A stretch of 64,000 bases of DNA from CAVSRC01 sp963785065 (GCA_963785065.1 CAWATX010000004.1:744001-808000), one strand, 5' to 3'. Positions 16,247 through 25,304 are shown, numbered from the stretch's first letter. The notes: generated by a model not told the origin, from the sequence alone. A program made the numbers and translations.

Positions 16247-17482
16247 CTAACCGGCCTTAGCCTGCGGCCAGGCCTGCGCAACGACGCGGACGCTGGGGTG
16301 CGTTCCGGCAAGCGGTGGCCACACCTGGTTGCGCCCGGCGCGCTTGGCGGCATAGAGCGCCGCGTCGGCCGCCGCCAGGAAATCATGCTGCGCCAGCTCG
16401 GGGCCGGGAATACCGGCGGTGACGCCGATGCTGGCCGTCACCACGCCGGTGCGTGATGCCTGATGCGGAATGCCGGCCGCCTCGATCGCGCGACGGATGC
16501 GCTCGGCAATGGCGATGCCTTCGGCAAGGTTCTTTTCGCCGAGGACCATGACCAGTTCCTCGCCGCCGAAGCGCGCGATGACATCCTGCGGGCTGCGCAA
16601 TTCGGCGGAGACGACGGCACTTATGCGCTGCAGGCAGGTGTCGCCGGCAAGGTGCCCGTAGCAATCGTTGAATGCCTTGAATTCGTCGATGTCGAGCATC
16701 AGCAGCGCGATGCTCTCGCCGCGCGCCTCGGCTTCCGGCCAAAGCCGGTCGAGGGTGTGATTGAGCTGACGGCGATTGCCGAGACCGGTCAAGGGGTCGC
16801 GGTGCGCCATCTTCTCGAGCTCGTCGCGGCGCAGCCCATCCTGCAGGCGGAAGAGGAACTCGCGGCGGGTGTCGCGCTCGAGCGCGTGGTTCGTCATGAG
16901 GGTGAAGAGGACGACGTTCGCCAGCACCACGATCGCCGTCATGCGACCGACCTGCGGGATCTCGGACATGCCCATGACGGTCGCGGCGTAGATGGCCAGC
17001 GATGCCAGCGACGCGGCCGTGGCATAGCGAAAGCGGATACGCTGCACGACATTGGCAAACAGGACGACGAGGACAACGCCGACGGGCCGATAGACGTGGG
17101 TCGGGCTCTGGCTCGCGGCCGTCATCCAGAGGATGCTCGCGGTGACGACGACGATCAGGCCGGCCTGCAGCAACTCGCGCAGCGCCGGCGCCGGGTTGAA
17201 GCGCATGGCCAGGATGACCGCCAGATACAAGGGCGTCACGATACCCAGCCGCACCAGCAGCGTGCTTGCAAAGATGTCCGGCACAAGGCGCAGGTCGGAC
17301 AGCAGATACGCGTCGTAGAGCAAGAGGCCGACGAGCCCGTAGATGATCAGGCGGCGGCAACGCGCCGCGCCGGTCTCGGCCTCGAAAGCAACTTCAAGCG
17401 CCGGCGGAAGCGCGAGCTTCCACCACGGTCGTTGCAGCGCGATCTCCACTTCATGTGGAGAAATCTGCCAGGGTCGTTCCAA
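16247..17482 (-). CDS. Membrane diguanylate cyclase, copy 2
   Basis: 411 residues from TTG 17482, with GAGAGGCG upstream. It aligns without visible gaps to copy 1: membrane segments to about residue 200, then a GGDEF domain with RDPLTGLGNRRQL, DIDEFKAFNDCYGH and GGEEL. The canonical RxxD inhibitory site is absent (SPQD), so product inhibition may be weak. It keeps a 27-residue tail (NQVWPPLAGTHPS...) after the catalytic domain that copy 1 has lost. The sensory input of the membrane part is unknown. Confidence 0.92.
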   Translation of the reverse strand: MERPWQISPHEVEIALQRPWWKLALPPALEVAFEAETGAARCRRLIIYGLVGLLLYDAYLLSDLRLVPDIFASTLLVRLGIVTPLYLAVILAMRFNPAPALRELLQAGLIVVVTASILWMTAASQSPTHVYRPVGVVLVVLFANVVQRIRFRYATAASLASLAIYAATVMGMSEIPQVGRMTAIVVLANVVLFTLMTNHALERDTRREFLFRLQDGLRRDELEKMAHRDPLTGLGNRRQLNHTLDRLWPEAEARGESIALLMLDIDEFKAFNDCYGHLAGDTCLQRISAVVSAELRSPQDVIARFGGEELVMVLGEKNLAEGIAIAERIRRAIEAAGIPHQASRTGVVTASIGVTAGIPGPELAQHDFLAAADAALYAAKRAGRNQVWPPLAGTHPSVRVVAQAWPQAKAG

Positions 17483-17529
17483 GCGTGGCGCCTCTCATGG
17501 CTCCGAGGGGCGCTAATCAATCATCAGAA

Positions 17530-17535
17530 CGTCAA
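17530..17535 (-). promoter_or_regulatory. Probable -35 element of diguanylate cyclase copy 2
   Basis: TTGACG on the minus strand, 47 bases before the TTG start, in the block that is conserved ahead of copy 1. The -10 box is uncertain. Confidence 0.45.
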
Positions 17536-17592
17536 GAAACCATTGCGCCGATCGCCGGATCGGGCAGATCGCGGGATTGTGATTCGGGTCGG

Positions 17593-18267
17593 CTAACCGA
17601 CGTGCTGCCTCAGGAAATCGAGGCTGCGCTCGCGGGCGAGTTCTGCCGAAGGTGCGTGATGGGCGTGGTTGCCGGCGCGGTTGAAGGCGTGGCCGGCACC
17701 AGCATAGGTAAACGTCTGCACGACGTTCGGATCGACTGCGGCCCGGATGGCGGCGATGTCGTCCGCCGTGATCGAGCCGTCCTCCTCACCAAAATGCAGC
17801 ATGACCGGACATTTCGGCGTCTCGCCGAGGCTCTTGGCGATCATGCCGCCGTAATAGCCGATCGCCGCCGACAGGCCGGCAATGCGGGTCGCCGACAGCC
17901 AGGCAAGCGAGCCGCCGAGGCAATAGCCGACGATGGCGACCTTGCCGGCCGGCTGCAACGCCGCGACGCAGGCCGCGATGTCGAGGAGCATGTCCTCCGT
18001 GGTAATCATCTGGCGCAGCCCCATGCCGCGCTGGACGTTGTCGCGGTCATAGGCCAACTCGACGTCGCGCTCGGCCCGGTCGAAGATCGCCGGGGCGATG
18101 ACGCGATAGCCGTCGGCGGCATAGCCGTCGGCGACATCGCGGATATGGGCGTTGACCCCGAAAATCTCCTGGACGACAACGAGGCCGCCGCGCGGGCTTT
18201 CCGCGGGCGCCGCCTCGTAGGCGGAGAACTGATGGCCATCGGCGGCCGTGAGCGTGATCGTCGGCAT
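17593..18267 (-). CDS. Dienelactone hydrolase family protein
   Basis: 224 residues from ATG 18267, with a GGGGAGGG ribosome site. It is an alpha/beta-hydrolase with Cys116 as nucleophile (VGYCLGGSLAW), an Asp near 163 (GEEDGSI) and His193 (GAGHAFN), plus the QEIFGVN oxyanion segment near 33-39. Members hydrolyse dienelactone in chlorocatechol breakdown or similar cyclic esters; no catechol gene lies nearby, so the substrate is open. It stands alone after a strong terminator. Confidence 0.92.
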   Translation of the reverse strand: MPTITLTAADGHQFSAYEAAPAESPRGGLVVVQEIFGVNAHIRDVADGYAADGYRVIAPAIFDRAERDVELAYDRDNVQRGMGLRQMITTEDMLLDIAACVAALQPAGKVAIVGYCLGGSLAWLSATRIAGLSAAIGYYGGMIAKSLGETPKCPVMLHFGEEDGSITADDIAAIRAAVDPNVVQTFTYAGAGHAFNRAGNHAHHAPSAELARERSLDFLRQHVG

Positions 18268-18314
18268 GGGTTCCCTCCCCTTCTTCTCTCCGATCCTATA
18301 GCGACCGGCGCCTG

Positions 18315-18364
18315 CCCCCAAAAAGAAACCGACTGCCGCCGACGGAAAATCGGCGGCAGTCGGT
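18315..18364 (-). terminator. Rho-independent terminator of the NEW3/ABC operon
   Basis: A perfect 15-bp stem, ACCGACTGCCGCCGA and TCGGCGGCAGTCGGT, with a 7-base loop spans 18328-18364. On the minus strand it is followed by TTCTTTTT. It lies about 80 bases after the stop of the ABC permease gene and before the dienelactone hydrolase gene, so it ends the exporter operon. Confidence 0.85.
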
Positions 18365-18366
18365 GT

Positions 18367-18433
18367 GGCACGCTCCTCCGGGAGGATTGAAGCGTGCCCT
18401 TTTCGGCGGGCCGCCGCAGGTATACGGCCCGCC
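18367..18433. other. Two further hairpins beside the terminator
   Basis: GGCACGCT (18367-18374) pairs with AGCGTGCC (18391-18398), and GGCGGGCCG (18405-18413) pairs with CGGCCCGCC (18425-18433). With the terminator they form three stem-loops in a row in the 3' untranslated part of the operon. They may protect the mRNA 3' end. On the plus strand the first is followed by CTTTT. Confidence 0.55.
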
Positions 18434-18442
18434 GCCTTGTTC

Positions 18443-19396
18443 TCAGGCCCTGATCTCCTGCCGCTGGAAGTGGACGTAGGCGGCGGTATAGACCACGACC
18501 ATGGCGGCGACGATGCCGGCAAGCTGCGGCCAGATGAGAAGCGCGCTCTGGCCGAAGGGCAGCGGCGCACCCATCAGGGCACCCTGGAGCTGGCTCAGGA
18601 AGACAACGCCCAGCGTGCGCGTTGCTGGATTGAGCAGCGCTAGGGTCATCTCGCCATAGAGCGTGTTGGGCGATATGCGCGAGATGATGGTGGTGAGCTG
18701 CGCGTTGTTATACGCCGTGATCGGATTGAGTGGATCGATGGGCGCAATCGCGTTGGCGATCAGCGGGGTGAGCATCGACCAGAAGATGGCGAACAACAGC
18801 CACAGGGTGAGCGAGGCCAGCGCCGAAGTCGCGGGCGAGCGGAAGATGGTGGAGAAGAGCAACGCCACCGCCAGCCACACGCCGCCATAGGCGAGCGAGC
18901 ACAACAGATAGCCAAGCCCGCGCAGCACCTCCTCACCGCTCGGCGGCAGGCCAAGCAGCAGGATGCCGAGGCCGGTCATCAGCAGCCACAGGGTGAGCAG
19001 CACGATGGCCAGCACCAGGAGGCCGCCGAGGAACTTGCCGGCAAGCAGCGCGTCCCGATAGATCGGCTGGGCCAGGATGCGGCTCATGGTCCGCCGGCCG
19101 TATTCGCCGTTGATGGCATCGAAGGCGAGCGCGATCGACACCAGCGGCAGCAGGAAGCCGAGGAACGAGACGAAGGACGGCAGGGGCTGACGCGCCGTGG
19201 TGAATAGGCGCAGGAAGAGGAACGGGTCCTGCCCGACGGTGTCCTTGATCTGGCCGATGGCGCCGTAGATGGCACCGATGGCGGTGAGCAGCACGAGCAG
19301 CATCACCAGATGCATGCGTGCGCTGGTCAGGTGGTCGGCCGCCTCCTTGAGGGCGACCGTGGCAACCCCGGTAAAGGGCGATCCTTCACGCCGCAT
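18443..19396 (-). CDS. ABC-2 type permease (NosY-like)
   Basis: 317 residues with about six membrane segments. The region FDAINGEYGRRTMSRILAQPIYRD, just after the second segment, is typical of the NosY/ABC-2 family. Its start lies inside the end of the ATPase gene (11-base overlap), so the two form one transporter. The large loop at about residues 210-265 lies outside. The cargo is unknown; the operon mate with NEW3 domains suggests export or surface assembly. Confidence 0.88.
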   Translation of the reverse strand: MRREGSPFTGVATVALKEAADHLTSARMHLVMLLVLLTAIGAIYGAIGQIKDTVGQDPFLFLRLFTTARQPLPSFVSFLGFLLPLVSIALAFDAINGEYGRRTMSRILAQPIYRDALLAGKFLGGLLVLAIVLLTLWLLMTGLGILLLGLPPSGEEVLRGLGYLLCSLAYGGVWLAVALLFSTIFRSPATSALASLTLWLLFAIFWSMLTPLIANAIAPIDPLNPITAYNNAQLTTIISRISPNTLYGEMTLALLNPATRTLGVVFLSQLQGALMGAPLPFGQSALLIWPQLAGIVAAMVVVYTAAYVHFQRQEIRA

Positions 19397-20348
19397 TGGC
19401 CACCTCCGCTTGCTGGTTCACGTCCGCCTCCTCGAAGTAGCGGACGTAGACTTCATCGAGACTGGCGCGGCGAATGGCCATGTTCCTGAGCGCACCACCG
19501 GCGGCGACGACACGCCGGGCGATCTCCGGGCGCACGTCGCGATCGGCATCAACTCGGGTGGTCACCGCGCCGATCTTGGTGACGGCGCCGACGCCTTCCA
19601 GCCCGGACAGTGCCTCGGCGAGATCGACGCCCTCGGCCTCGACCTCGACGGCATAGGCACCGCCGAGCACGTCTCGGGCAAGTTCCTCGACGCGGCCGAC
19701 CAGCCCGATGCGTCCCTTGCGGAAAAGGGCGACGCGGTCGCAGATCGACTGCACGAGGCTGAGCAGGTGCGAGGAGAGCAGGATGGTCATGCCCTCCATG
19801 CGCAGCTCACCGATCAGTTCGAGGAGCTCTTGCGTCGCCTGCGGATCGAGGCCGTTGGTGGGCTCGTCGAGGATGGCGATCTCGGCCTGCTTGACCAGGA
19901 GCTCGGCCAGGCCCAGACGCTGGCGCATGCCGTGCGAATAGGTGCCGACCCGGCGGTCGGCGACCGCGGTCAGGCCGACGCGGGCGAGCGCCGCATCGAA
20001 GCGCTTGCCGCTTTCGGTGGCGTCGATGCCGGCGAGCCGCGCCGTATAGGCGAGGTTCTCGCGCGCCGACAGGTTGTCGTAGAAGCCGACCTGGTCGGGC
20101 AGATAGCCGACATGACGCTTCACCTGGAGCGGCTGGCGGAACGGATCGTAGCCGAGCACCCTGACGCTGCCGCCGCTCGGCTCGGTCAGCCCGAGCAGCA
20201 TCAGGATGGTGGTCGTCTTGCCCGACCCGTTCGGCCCGAGCAGGCCGAAGACCTCGCCTTTCTCGACCGAAAGGTCGAGGCCGTTGACCGCCGTCGCCTT
20301 GCCGTAGCGCTTGGTCAGTCCGGCGGTCTCGATGACGGCGGTGCTCAT
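19386..20348 (-). CDS. ABC transporter ATPase (NosF/CcmA-like)
   Basis: 320 residues from ATG 20348, which overlaps the NEW3 gene stop (ATGA). Walker A is GPNGSGKTTT, the Q-loop is YLPDQVGFYD, the signature is YSHGMRQRLGLAE and Walker B is IAILDEPTNGLD. A C-terminal part (about 225-305) resembles the DUF4162-like extension found in ABC-2 ATPases. It powers the adjacent ABC-2 permease. Confidence 0.92.
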   Translation of the reverse strand: MSTAVIETAGLTKRYGKATAVNGLDLSVEKGEVFGLLGPNGSGKTTTILMLLGLTEPSGGSVRVLGYDPFRQPLQVKRHVGYLPDQVGFYDNLSARENLAYTARLAGIDATESGKRFDAALARVGLTAVADRRVGTYSHGMRQRLGLAELLVKQAEIAILDEPTNGLDPQATQELLELIGELRMEGMTILLSSHLLSLVQSICDRVALFRKGRIGLVGRVEELARDVLGGAYAVEVEAEGVDLAEALSGLEGVGAVTKIGAVTTRVDADRDVRPEIARRVVAAGGALRNMAIRRASLDEVYVRYFEEADVNQQAEVANAA

Positions 20349-21541
20349 CGCCGGCCGTACCGGGTCACCGCGAAGGCAAGGACGACAACGGCGGCACCGA
20401 TGATGCCGAGGCCGGCAATGCCCCACATGGTCGAGGTGAGGACCGTGACACGGAAGTCGGCGTGGTCGAACGTGCCGTCACCATTGGCGCTGACGGTGAC
20501 CATGTAGTCGCCGGCGATCGCCTTGTCGGAGGGCGTCATGTTGACCGAGACCGGCAGCTTGTCGCCGGGGGCGATACTGGGAACCTTCTGGGGATCGAAG
20601 GTGATCTTCCAACCCTGCGGCGAGGAGGCGCTCAACATGACGTTCTTGGCCGGCGCGCTGCCGTTATTCTCGACGGTGAACTTGAAGGTGCGCTCCTGGC
20701 CGGCGGTGGCATTGCCCGACAGGCGGCCCTCGGGGCCAGTCAGCGAAACGGTCGGCTGGCCGGTGATGTCGAGCAGCAACTGCGACTGGCCGTTGGTGGT
20801 CGGGCTGGCGGCGGCGATATCGACCTTGTACTGGCCGGCCTCGACCGACTGTGGCGGCTTGACGCTGACCTTTAGCGTCTTGGTCTCACCGGCCTTGATC
20901 GGAACGCTGGTCAGCTCCTGGGTGCCGTACTGCTCCTTGAAGGTGGTGTCGAAGCCTGCGGGGCCCTTGGCCAGCAGGTTGAAGGTCTGCTCGGTCTGCG
21001 CCTCGTTCTTGACGTCGACGGTGAAATCGAAGGCCGACTTCGGCGAACCGCGTAGCGCCGGAAGCTTCGGCGTCACCGTGACCTTGGCCGGCGCGGCGGC
21101 GGTCAGCGACAGCGAGATGGGCAGGTCGAGCGGCTGGCCGTCGGTCTTGCCGGCGACGGAGAACTGGTAAGTGCCGCTCTTGGCATCCTTCGCCGGCGTC
21201 AGCTTGAGGGTCAGGTTCTGGCTCGAATCCGGCTCGACGATCGCCGCCGTGACGGTCTTGCCGCCGCCGTCGAACTCGTAGGTCCAGCCGTTGGGCAGGC
21301 CGTCGACGCTGAAGGCGACGCGCTTGGGCGGCAGGTTCTTGTTCTGGAGCGTCAGGTTGAGCTGGATGTCATCGCCGGCATGAACGGTCAGCTGCGGGTA
21401 GCCGGTGGTCAGCCAAAGGCCGGTTAGCGGCTGGCCGGCGGTCATGTCCTGGGCGGTCGCTGCGGCGGCGGTCGCGGCAGCACCGAAGAACAAGCCCGAC
21501 GCGATCAAGCACGAAGCGAGTATAGCGTTTGTGGGACGCAT
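20345..21541 (-). CDS. Exported NEW3-domain protein with C-terminal membrane anchor
   Basis: 398 residues from ATG 21541, which has AAGGGG about nine bases upstream; the in-frame ATG at 21550 touches that site and is less likely. A signal peptide (to about residue 30) is followed by three Ig-like beta domains with the pattern of NPCBM-associated NEW3 repeats (for example PNGWTYEF and PQGWKITFDP). One membrane helix at the end (WGIAGLGIIGAAVVVLAFAV) precedes a basic tip. It is the first gene of an operon with an ABC exporter; it probably presents beta domains on the outer face of the inner membrane. Confidence 0.87.
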   Translation of the reverse strand: MRPTNAILASCLIASGLFFGAAATAAAATAQDMTAGQPLTGLWLTTGYPQLTVHAGDDIQLNLTLQNKNLPPKRVAFSVDGLPNGWTYEFDGGGKTVTAAIVEPDSSQNLTLKLTPAKDAKSGTYQFSVAGKTDGQPLDLPISLSLTAAAPAKVTVTPKLPALRGSPKSAFDFTVDVKNEAQTEQTFNLLAKGPAGFDTTFKEQYGTQELTSVPIKAGETKTLKVSVKPPQSVEAGQYKVDIAAASPTTNGQSQLLLDITGQPTVSLTGPEGRLSGNATAGQERTFKFTVENNGSAPAKNVMLSASSPQGWKITFDPQKVPSIAPGDKLPVSVNMTPSDKAIAGDYMVTVSANGDGTFDHADFRVTVLTSTMWGIAGLGIIGAAVVVLAFAVTRYGRR

Positions 21542-21884
21542 GTCTTCCATCCCCTTTTTACTGTGAGGCGAGCCAATAACGCCGAGAACTGGACTGAAAT
21601 GTATCCAGTTCCGGCTCAATAGAATGGGTCGCCTAACTTGGCCTGAAATGTGGCAGGAATTTGGCAAGACCCCCTTGCCGGGATTACAGTTTCGTAAGAT
21701 TAGCGCGGATTTCCGCGGCGAATTGCCCTCGGGATTAAGGCATGGCGGGGATGAGAGCGCCGCACATTAATTCTTGGTAATACTAAGGGGCGCTGCTACG
21801 TTTCCGCGCGCTGCGGCGCAGCAGAACGATCCTCCGGTCTCGGCTCACGCCGCGCCGGCGGATATCGGAAAAAGGGGCGAGGGC
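21542..21884. other. Promoter region of the NEW3/ABC operon, no gene seen
   Basis: 343 bases, less GC-rich than the genes around it. It holds a small hairpin GGCAAG-accccc-TTGCC (21663-21679) and an inverted repeat TTAC-AGTTTC-GTAA (21684-21697) that could bind a response regulator. CTGAAATGT occurs twice, followed by different sequences, near 21594 and 21641. The motif assignments are tentative. Confidence 0.5.
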
Positions 21885-23267
21885 TCAGGCCGAGGCTACG
21901 GCGCGATCGGCACGCTCCAGGCGATTGCGCTTGAGCAGTTCGGCGACCAGGAAAGCGAGTTCCAGCGACTGGTCCGCATTCAGCCGCGGATCGCAATGGG
22001 TGTGATAGCGCGAGTGCAGTTCGTCCTCGGTGATGGCGCGGGCGCCGCCGGTGCATTCGGTCACGTTCGAGCCGGTCATCTCGATGTGGATGCCGCCGGG
22101 ATGGGTGCCCTCGGCGCGATGCACAGCGAAGAAATCCTCGACCTCCGACAGGACGAGATCGAAGGGCCGGGTCTTGAAGCCGGTGGCCGAAGTGATCGTG
22201 TTGCCATGCATGGGATCGCACGACCAGACGACGCTCCTGCCCTCGCGTTCGACGGCGCGCACCAGAGCAGGCAGCTTGTCGAAGACCTTGTTGGCGCCGA
22301 AGCGGCAGATCAGCGTCAGCCGGCCCGGCTCGTTCTTCGGGCTCAGCACGTCGATGAGGCGGATGAGCTCGTCGGGGGCGAGCGAGGGACCGCATTTGAT
22401 GCCGATCGGGTTCTTCACGCCGCGGCAATATTCGACATGGGCGTGCCCCGGCTGGCGGGTGCGGTCGCCGATCCACAGCATGTGGCCGGAGGTGGCGTAC
22501 CAATCGCCGGACGTCGAATCGATGCGGGTCATGGCCTGCTCGAAGCCGAGCAGCAGCGCCTCGTGGCTGGTGTAGAAATCGGTGGCGCGCATCTCCGGGT
22601 GAAGCTCGGGATCGATGCCGCAGGCGCGCATGAAATCGAGCGCCTCGGTGATGCGGGCGGCAAGCTCCTGATAGCGGTTGGACTGGGGGCTGTCCTGGAC
22701 GAAGCCCAGCATCCACTGATGGGTGTGCTGGACATTGGCGAAGCCGCCGGTGGCGAAGGCGCGCAGCAGGTTGAGGGTCGCCGCCGACTGGCGATAGGCC
22801 ATCTCCAGGCGGTTGGGATCGGGCACACGGGCGGCTTCGTCGAACTCGATGCCGTTGATGATGTCGCCGCGGTAGCTGGGCAGCTCGACGCCACCCTTCT
22901 TCTCGGTCGGCGCCGAGCGTGGCTTGGCGAACTGGCCGGCGATGCGGCCGACCTTCACCACCGGCACGGCACCGGCGAAGGTGAGCACGATCGCCATCTG
23001 CAGGAAGACGCGGAAGAAGTCGCGTATGTTGTCGGCGCGGTGCTCGGCGAAGCTCTCGGCGCAATCGCCACCCTGGAGCAGGAAGCTCGTGCCTTCCGCC
23101 ACGCCGGCCAGCACCTTCTTCAGCTTGCGCGCCTCGCCGGCGAAGACCAGCGGCGGATAGGTGGACAGCCGCGCCTCGACGGCGGCAAGCGCCTCCTCAT
23201 CCGGATAGACCGGGACCTGTTCGATCGGTTTTCCGCGCCAACTGGCCGGCGACCAAGCGCTCGTCAT
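21885..23267 (-). CDS. aroG: 3-deoxy-7-phosphoheptulonate synthase, class II
   Basis: 460 residues, standard for plant-like class II DAHP synthases. It joins phosphoenolpyruvate and erythrose 4-phosphate at the first step of the shikimate pathway. Recognisable motifs are LLQGGDCAESF (metal Cys), WIGDRTRQPGHAHVEYCRG, PIGIKCGPS, WSCDPMHGNT and GGIHIEMTGSNVTECTGG. It stands alone on the minus strand, 117 bases after glutathione reductase. The symbol follows common use for this order. Confidence 0.96.
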   Translation of the reverse strand: MTSAWSPASWRGKPIEQVPVYPDEEALAAVEARLSTYPPLVFAGEARKLKKVLAGVAEGTSFLLQGGDCAESFAEHRADNIRDFFRVFLQMAIVLTFAGAVPVVKVGRIAGQFAKPRSAPTEKKGGVELPSYRGDIINGIEFDEAARVPDPNRLEMAYRQSAATLNLLRAFATGGFANVQHTHQWMLGFVQDSPQSNRYQELAARITEALDFMRACGIDPELHPEMRATDFYTSHEALLLGFEQAMTRIDSTSGDWYATSGHMLWIGDRTRQPGHAHVEYCRGVKNPIGIKCGPSLAPDELIRLIDVLSPKNEPGRLTLICRFGANKVFDKLPALVRAVEREGRSVVWSCDPMHGNTITSATGFKTRPFDLVLSEVEDFFAVHRAEGTHPGGIHIEMTGSNVTECTGGARAITEDELHSRYHTHCDPRLNADQSLELAFLVAELLKRNRLERADRAVASA

Positions 23268-23383
23268 AACGCCTACACCCTCGCAAAAGCGCCAAAATCC
23301 GGCCTCGCGGCGGGGTTATACACGCCACGGCAGAGCAGTTCCACCCGAATGCTGCGATGGATCCGGCGCGGGCCCCTGCCCGC

Positions 23384-24772
23384 CTATTCCGCCGCCTCGC
23401 GGCGGATGCGTTCGGCCGGCCGCGCCATGGTGACGATCTCCTCGGCAAGGGTCGGGTGGAGCGCGGTGGTGGCGTCGAAATCAGCCTTGGTGGCGCCCAT
23501 CTTCACGGCGATGGCGACGATCTGGACCATCTCGGCGGCGTTGGGCCCGACGAAATGGCAGCCGAGCACGCGGTCGGTGTCGCCGTCGACGACCAGCTTC
23601 ATCAACATGCGCTCGTCGCGGCCGGCGACGCGATAGGGCAGCGGCTTGAAGTGGGAGCGGTAGATGTCGAGCGCGGCGTAGCGCTCGCGCGCTGCCTCCT
23701 CGCTGAGGCCGACCGAGCCGACCTCCGGGTTGGCAAACACGGCAACCGGCACATTGTCGTAATCGATCGCGGTCGGGCGGTCCTGAAACACGGTCTGGAT
23801 GAAGGCAGCGCCCTCGCGGATGGCGACCGGCGTGAACTGGAGCCGGCCGGTGACGTCGCCGACGGCGTAGATATTGGGAACGTCGGTGCGCGAATAGGCA
23901 TCGACCTTGACCATTCCGGCGGCGTCGACCGTGACGCCGGCCTTTTCGAGGCCGAGGCCGGCGGTGTTGGGATGGCGGCCGATGGCGAGCAGTACCTGGT
24001 CGGCGGCTATGGTGGCGTCCGATTTGAGCGTGGCGAGCAGCCCCGCTTCGGTCTCGGCGATGGCGGCCAGCTCCTGGCTGGTCATCACCGTGATGCCGCG
24101 GCGCTCGAGCGCGGAGCAGAGCTCGTGGCGGACCTCGGCGTCGAAGCCGCGCAGGACCTGGGGACCGCGGTGGATGATCGTCGTCTCGGTGCCGAAGCCG
24201 GCGAAGATCGAGGCGATCTCCATGGCGATGTAGCTGCCACCGACGATGAGCACGCGTTTGGGCAGGCGTTCCAGGTGGAAGAACTCGTCGGAGGTGATGA
24301 CGTGCTCGATGCCGGGAACGGCGAGGTCGCGGCGCGGCCGGCCACCGGTGGCGATCAGGATGTAGTCCGCCGTCACCGTGCGGTGCTCGGCGAGCAGGTG
24401 CACGGTGTGTGCGTCCTCGAGCACGGCGCGGCTGTGGAAGATCTCGGCACCCGCCTTTTCGAGATTGCGGATGTAGATGCTGCTCAGCCAGGAAACGTCG
24501 CCGGCGACGTTGCCGACCAGCGTCGGCCAGTCGAAATGCAGGCCCTCGACCCGCCAGCCGAAACCGACGGCGTCCTCGAAGGCTTCGGCATAATGGGCGG
24601 CGTTGACGAACAGCTTCTTGGGCACGCAACCGCGCACCACGCAGGTGCCGCCGACACGGCTTTCTTCGGCGATCGCCACCCGCTTGCCGAGCTCGGCGGC
24701 CAGACGCGCGGCACGGACGCCGGCAGAGCCGGCGCCAATGACGAACAGGTCGTAGTCGAAACGGTCGGTCAC
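23384..24772 (-). CDS. gor: Glutathione reductase
   Basis: 462 residues from GTG 24772. The FAD motif VIGAGSAG is at 11-18, the redox disulfide is Cys44/Cys49 (GGTCVVRGCVPKK), the NADP-binding part has VGGSYIAMEIA, and the C-terminal base is in TALHPTLAEEIV. It reduces oxidised glutathione with NADPH in the cytoplasm. Gap to the upstream DUF2059 gene is 25 bases, so the two, with rpiA, probably share a transcript; an rpiA-DUF2059-gor order is usual in this order of bacteria. Confidence 0.96.
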   Translation of the reverse strand: MTDRFDYDLFVIGAGSAGVRAARLAAELGKRVAIAEESRVGGTCVVRGCVPKKLFVNAAHYAEAFEDAVGFGWRVEGLHFDWPTLVGNVAGDVSWLSSIYIRNLEKAGAEIFHSRAVLEDAHTVHLLAEHRTVTADYILIATGGRPRRDLAVPGIEHVITSDEFFHLERLPKRVLIVGGSYIAMEIASIFAGFGTETTIIHRGPQVLRGFDAEVRHELCSALERRGITVMTSQELAAIAETEAGLLATLKSDATIAADQVLLAIGRHPNTAGLGLEKAGVTVDAAGMVKVDAYSRTDVPNIYAVGDVTGRLQFTPVAIREGAAFIQTVFQDRPTAIDYDNVPVAVFANPEVGSVGLSEEAARERYAALDIYRSHFKPLPYRVAGRDERMLMKLVVDGDTDRVLGCHFVGPNAAEMVQIVAIAVKMGATKADFDATTALHPTLAEEIVTMARPAERIRREAAE

Positions 24773-24797
24773 GCGCGGCGGCCCGCGGCGCAGCCTG

Positions 24798-25304
24798 CTA
24801 CATCGGGTGTCCCTGTTTCTTCAGCTCTTCCCGGGTCTTGTCGAGAAGCTCGCCACCGACCCGGTCGGACCATGCCTGCACGGCCTGCAGCGTTTCGTTG
24901 ACCACCTTGGGTCCGTCGGTCTGATACTTCTGGCCGGCGGGGCTTTTGAGGAAGGTGGCAATCGCCTTGAGCTCGTCCTCGGAGAACGCCTTGGCGTAGA
25001 CGCGCGCCACGTCCTGATCGAGTTCGCGGCGGCGCACGACAAGCTTGAGGGCAACCGCCTGCACCGTGTCGGCGATCTCCTGATGGAGGTCGGGACGGGC
25101 GCGGATCAGCCGGTTGGTGACCTCATTGGCGATCTGCGGCAATTGCGTGTCGAAGCTGGCGGCGGCAACGGTAGAGTTGACGACGTCGAGCGCGGCGGCG
25201 AGGTGCGACGGGCTGATCTCCTGGGCGAAGGTCGAGGAAGCCGGCAGCGCAACAAGGGCGGCCGCAACAGCCGCCGTGCGGACGAATTTACCGATCAGGG
25301 TCAT
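24798..25304 (-). CDS. DUF2059 exported protein
   Basis: 168 residues from ATG 25304; the upstream ATG (25316) and TTG (25325) lack the GGAG that sits seven bases before 25304. A signal peptide ends near STFAQ. The DUF2059 region (about 95-150) holds DVARVYAKAFSEDELKAIATFLKSPAGQK, here paraphrased by its ends DVARVY and SPAGQK. It is small, helical and periplasmic; function unknown. It lies between rpiA and gor in the same direction. Confidence 0.87.
   Translation of the reverse strand: MTLIGKFVRTAAVAAALVALPASSTFAQEISPSHLAAALDVVNSTVAAASFDTQLPQIANEVTNRLIRARPDLHQEIADTVQAVALKLVVRRRELDQDVARVYAKAFSEDELKAIATFLKSPAGQKYQTDGPKVVNETLQAVQAWSDRVGGELLDKTREELKKQGHPM

Noticed and set aside
21774..23636. 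A 620-codon plus-strand open frame over class II DAHP synthase
   Set aside because: Opposite a full-length conserved enzyme; no recognisable domain.
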